DNA of 64,000 nucleotides from Fulvivirga ulvae (GTDB lineage: Bacteria; Bacteroidota; Bacteroidia; Cytophagales; Cyclobacteriaceae): assembly GCF_021389975.1 (NCBI RefSeq), contig NZ_CP089981.1:2505501-2569500 (forward strand). The letters run 5' to 3'. The translations under genes were made by a program, and so were the position numbers. The notes under the pieces were generated by a model, which saw only the letters and a list, made by a program, of their open reading frames with translations, had not been told where the DNA came from and did no database searches. Positions within the stretch are counted from its first letter, which is position 1, and each line of letters opens with the position of its first letter. Of this stretch, positions 63,451 through 64,000 are shown in pieces.

Positions 63451-64000
63451 GTGAATAGAAGAAAAGCTATCAGAGGCATAGGAATAGGTGCTTCAGCCGG
63501 TTTGTTTTTGCCCTCGTTCCTTACCTCATGTAAAGATGACGAAGACCCTAAGCCTGCCATTAACTATGATGGTACGGTGATAGTGATAGGTGCCGGGGCA
63601 GCCGGGCTCTATACGGCGGATTTACTCGTAAGCCAGGGAATTGATGTAGTTATACTTGAAGCGGGAGACAGAATTGGCGGAAGGGTCAAGTCAGTCAGGT
63701 CATTTGCGGATTTCCCTGTAGAGCTTGGTGCGGACGTTTTAAGGAGTCAGGACTCTCTTTTTCTTCAACGTATACAAGATTTAAATTTAAATACGGTTCA
63801 GGTGGGTACAGGCCGGGAGAATATCTTTTTCTTCAATGGTCAGACAGTGCCAGCCTCTGACTTGCAAAACCACACGGACTTTGTGGCAGCTCAGAATTTT
63901 GTCAATAATATACCAGCCTATAGCGGAGATGACAAAACAATTCTCCAGGCAGCTCAGGATGCAGGGCTCGATTCATCTGTTTATAGATTCATTGAAGGCC
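63451..64000 (+). CDS. Tat-exported FAD amine oxidase-like protein, 3' end outside the window
   Basis: An open reading frame from GTG 63451 that runs past base 64000. The N terminus carries a twin-arginine signal (NRRKAIRG) with a hydrophobic stretch ending in a lipobox-like LTSC (Cys27), so the protein may be exported folded and then lipidated. A Rossmann FAD-binding motif follows (VIVIGAGAAGLYTADLL, about residues 42-58) and then LEAGDRIGGRVKS, the sequence that follows in flavin amine oxidases/monoamine oxidase-like enzymes. The substrate cannot be told from the visible part. It is divergent from pnuC. Confidence 0.88.
   Translation, partial: MNRRKAIRGIGIGASAGLFLPSFLTSCKDDEDPKPAINYDGTVIVIGAGAAGLYTADLLVSQGIDVVILEAGDRIGGRVKSVRSFADFPVELGADVLRSQDSLFLQRIQDLNLNTVQVGTGRENIFFFNGQTVPASDLQNHTDFVAAQNFVNNIPAYSGDDKTILQAAQDAGLDSSVYRFIEG

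Overview
The window comes from a chromosome of a Bacteroidota bacterium, most likely a Cytophagales-type marine or soil gliding or T9SS-bearing organism. The evidence is a gldKLMN cluster with a PorP/SprF gene upstream, a SprE/PorW lipoprotein, a bactofilin/M23 pair, an ATP synthase operon that lacks the beta and epsilon genes, a Bacteroidota-type long IleRS, DUF4271 next to hemD, and promoter-like TAnnTTTG (-7) motifs. The DNA is AT-rich and densely coding. TTG and GTG starts are frequent and Shine-Dalgarno sequences are mostly absent. I saw no rRNA, tRNA, CRISPR array, insertion sequence or prophage.

Layout. 1-3.0 kb: the end of a LytTR response regulator, then a minus-strand group (small helical protein, cyclase-family hydrolase, hemW). 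3.0-12.5 kb, plus strand: an Omp85-like barrel protein, DUF4271 membrane protein, hemD, a PorP/SprF protein and gldK-gldL-gldM-gldN, closed by a strong hairpin terminator. 12.6-19.3 kb, minus strand: sprE/porW - class A PBP - uvrC. 19.5-26.5 kb, plus strand: M23 peptidase, bactofilin, atpZ, a small membrane protein, then atpB-E-F-H-A-G, with hairpins after atpE and atpA and a terminator after atpG. 26.6-28.1 kb: UbiA-like membrane protein and a SAM methyltransferase. 28.05-30.8 kb, minus strand: AlkD-like repair protein, a DUF3052/DUF1905/YdeI-type fusion, and an alpha/beta hydrolase-OsmC fusion. 31-36.5 kb, plus strand: five-PAS histidine kinase, GNAT-like protein, VTT/DedA-like membrane protein, hemH. 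36.5-38 kb: a gene-poor patch with an XRE regulator, a small HTH protein and tiny ORFs. 38-43.6 kb, plus strand: purine catabolism operon (guanine deaminase, XdhA, XdhB, a small membrane protein, XdhC). 43.7-47.2 kb, minus strand: glmM - cysteine desulfurase - polysaccharide deacetylase. 47.4-62.2 kb, mainly plus: Ca2+/Na+ antiporter, lipoprotein, mazG, a second PAS kinase, glyS, MtfA-like peptidase, dgt, RND/MMPL exporter, ileS-lspA. 62.2-63.4 kb, minus: pnuC and a NadR-type kinase (nicotinamide riboside uptake and phosphorylation). The window ends inside a Tat-exported FAD amine oxidase-like gene.

How the genes fit together. The clearest theme is the cell envelope: the type IX secretion core complex (GldK/GldN ring, GldL/GldM motor, PorP/SprF, SprE/PorW) sits with peptidoglycan enzymes (class A PBP, M23 peptidase, bactofilin), lipoprotein processing (LspA) and GlmM. 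The second theme is energy (proton-type ATP synthase). The third is heme synthesis spread over three sites (hemW, hemD, hemH). The fourth is purine salvage/catabolism ending at XdhC.

The most unusual points are a carbohydrate-binding-module-like (CBM5/12) insert inside GldN, an internal 56-residue duplication in GldL, a perfect 11-bp palindrome just upstream of gldK, paired intercistronic hairpins in the atp operon, an Mpv17-like membrane protein in the xanthine dehydrogenase operon, and the small XRE/HTH patch at 36.5-38 kb. I did not find a convincing wholly new multi-gene system.
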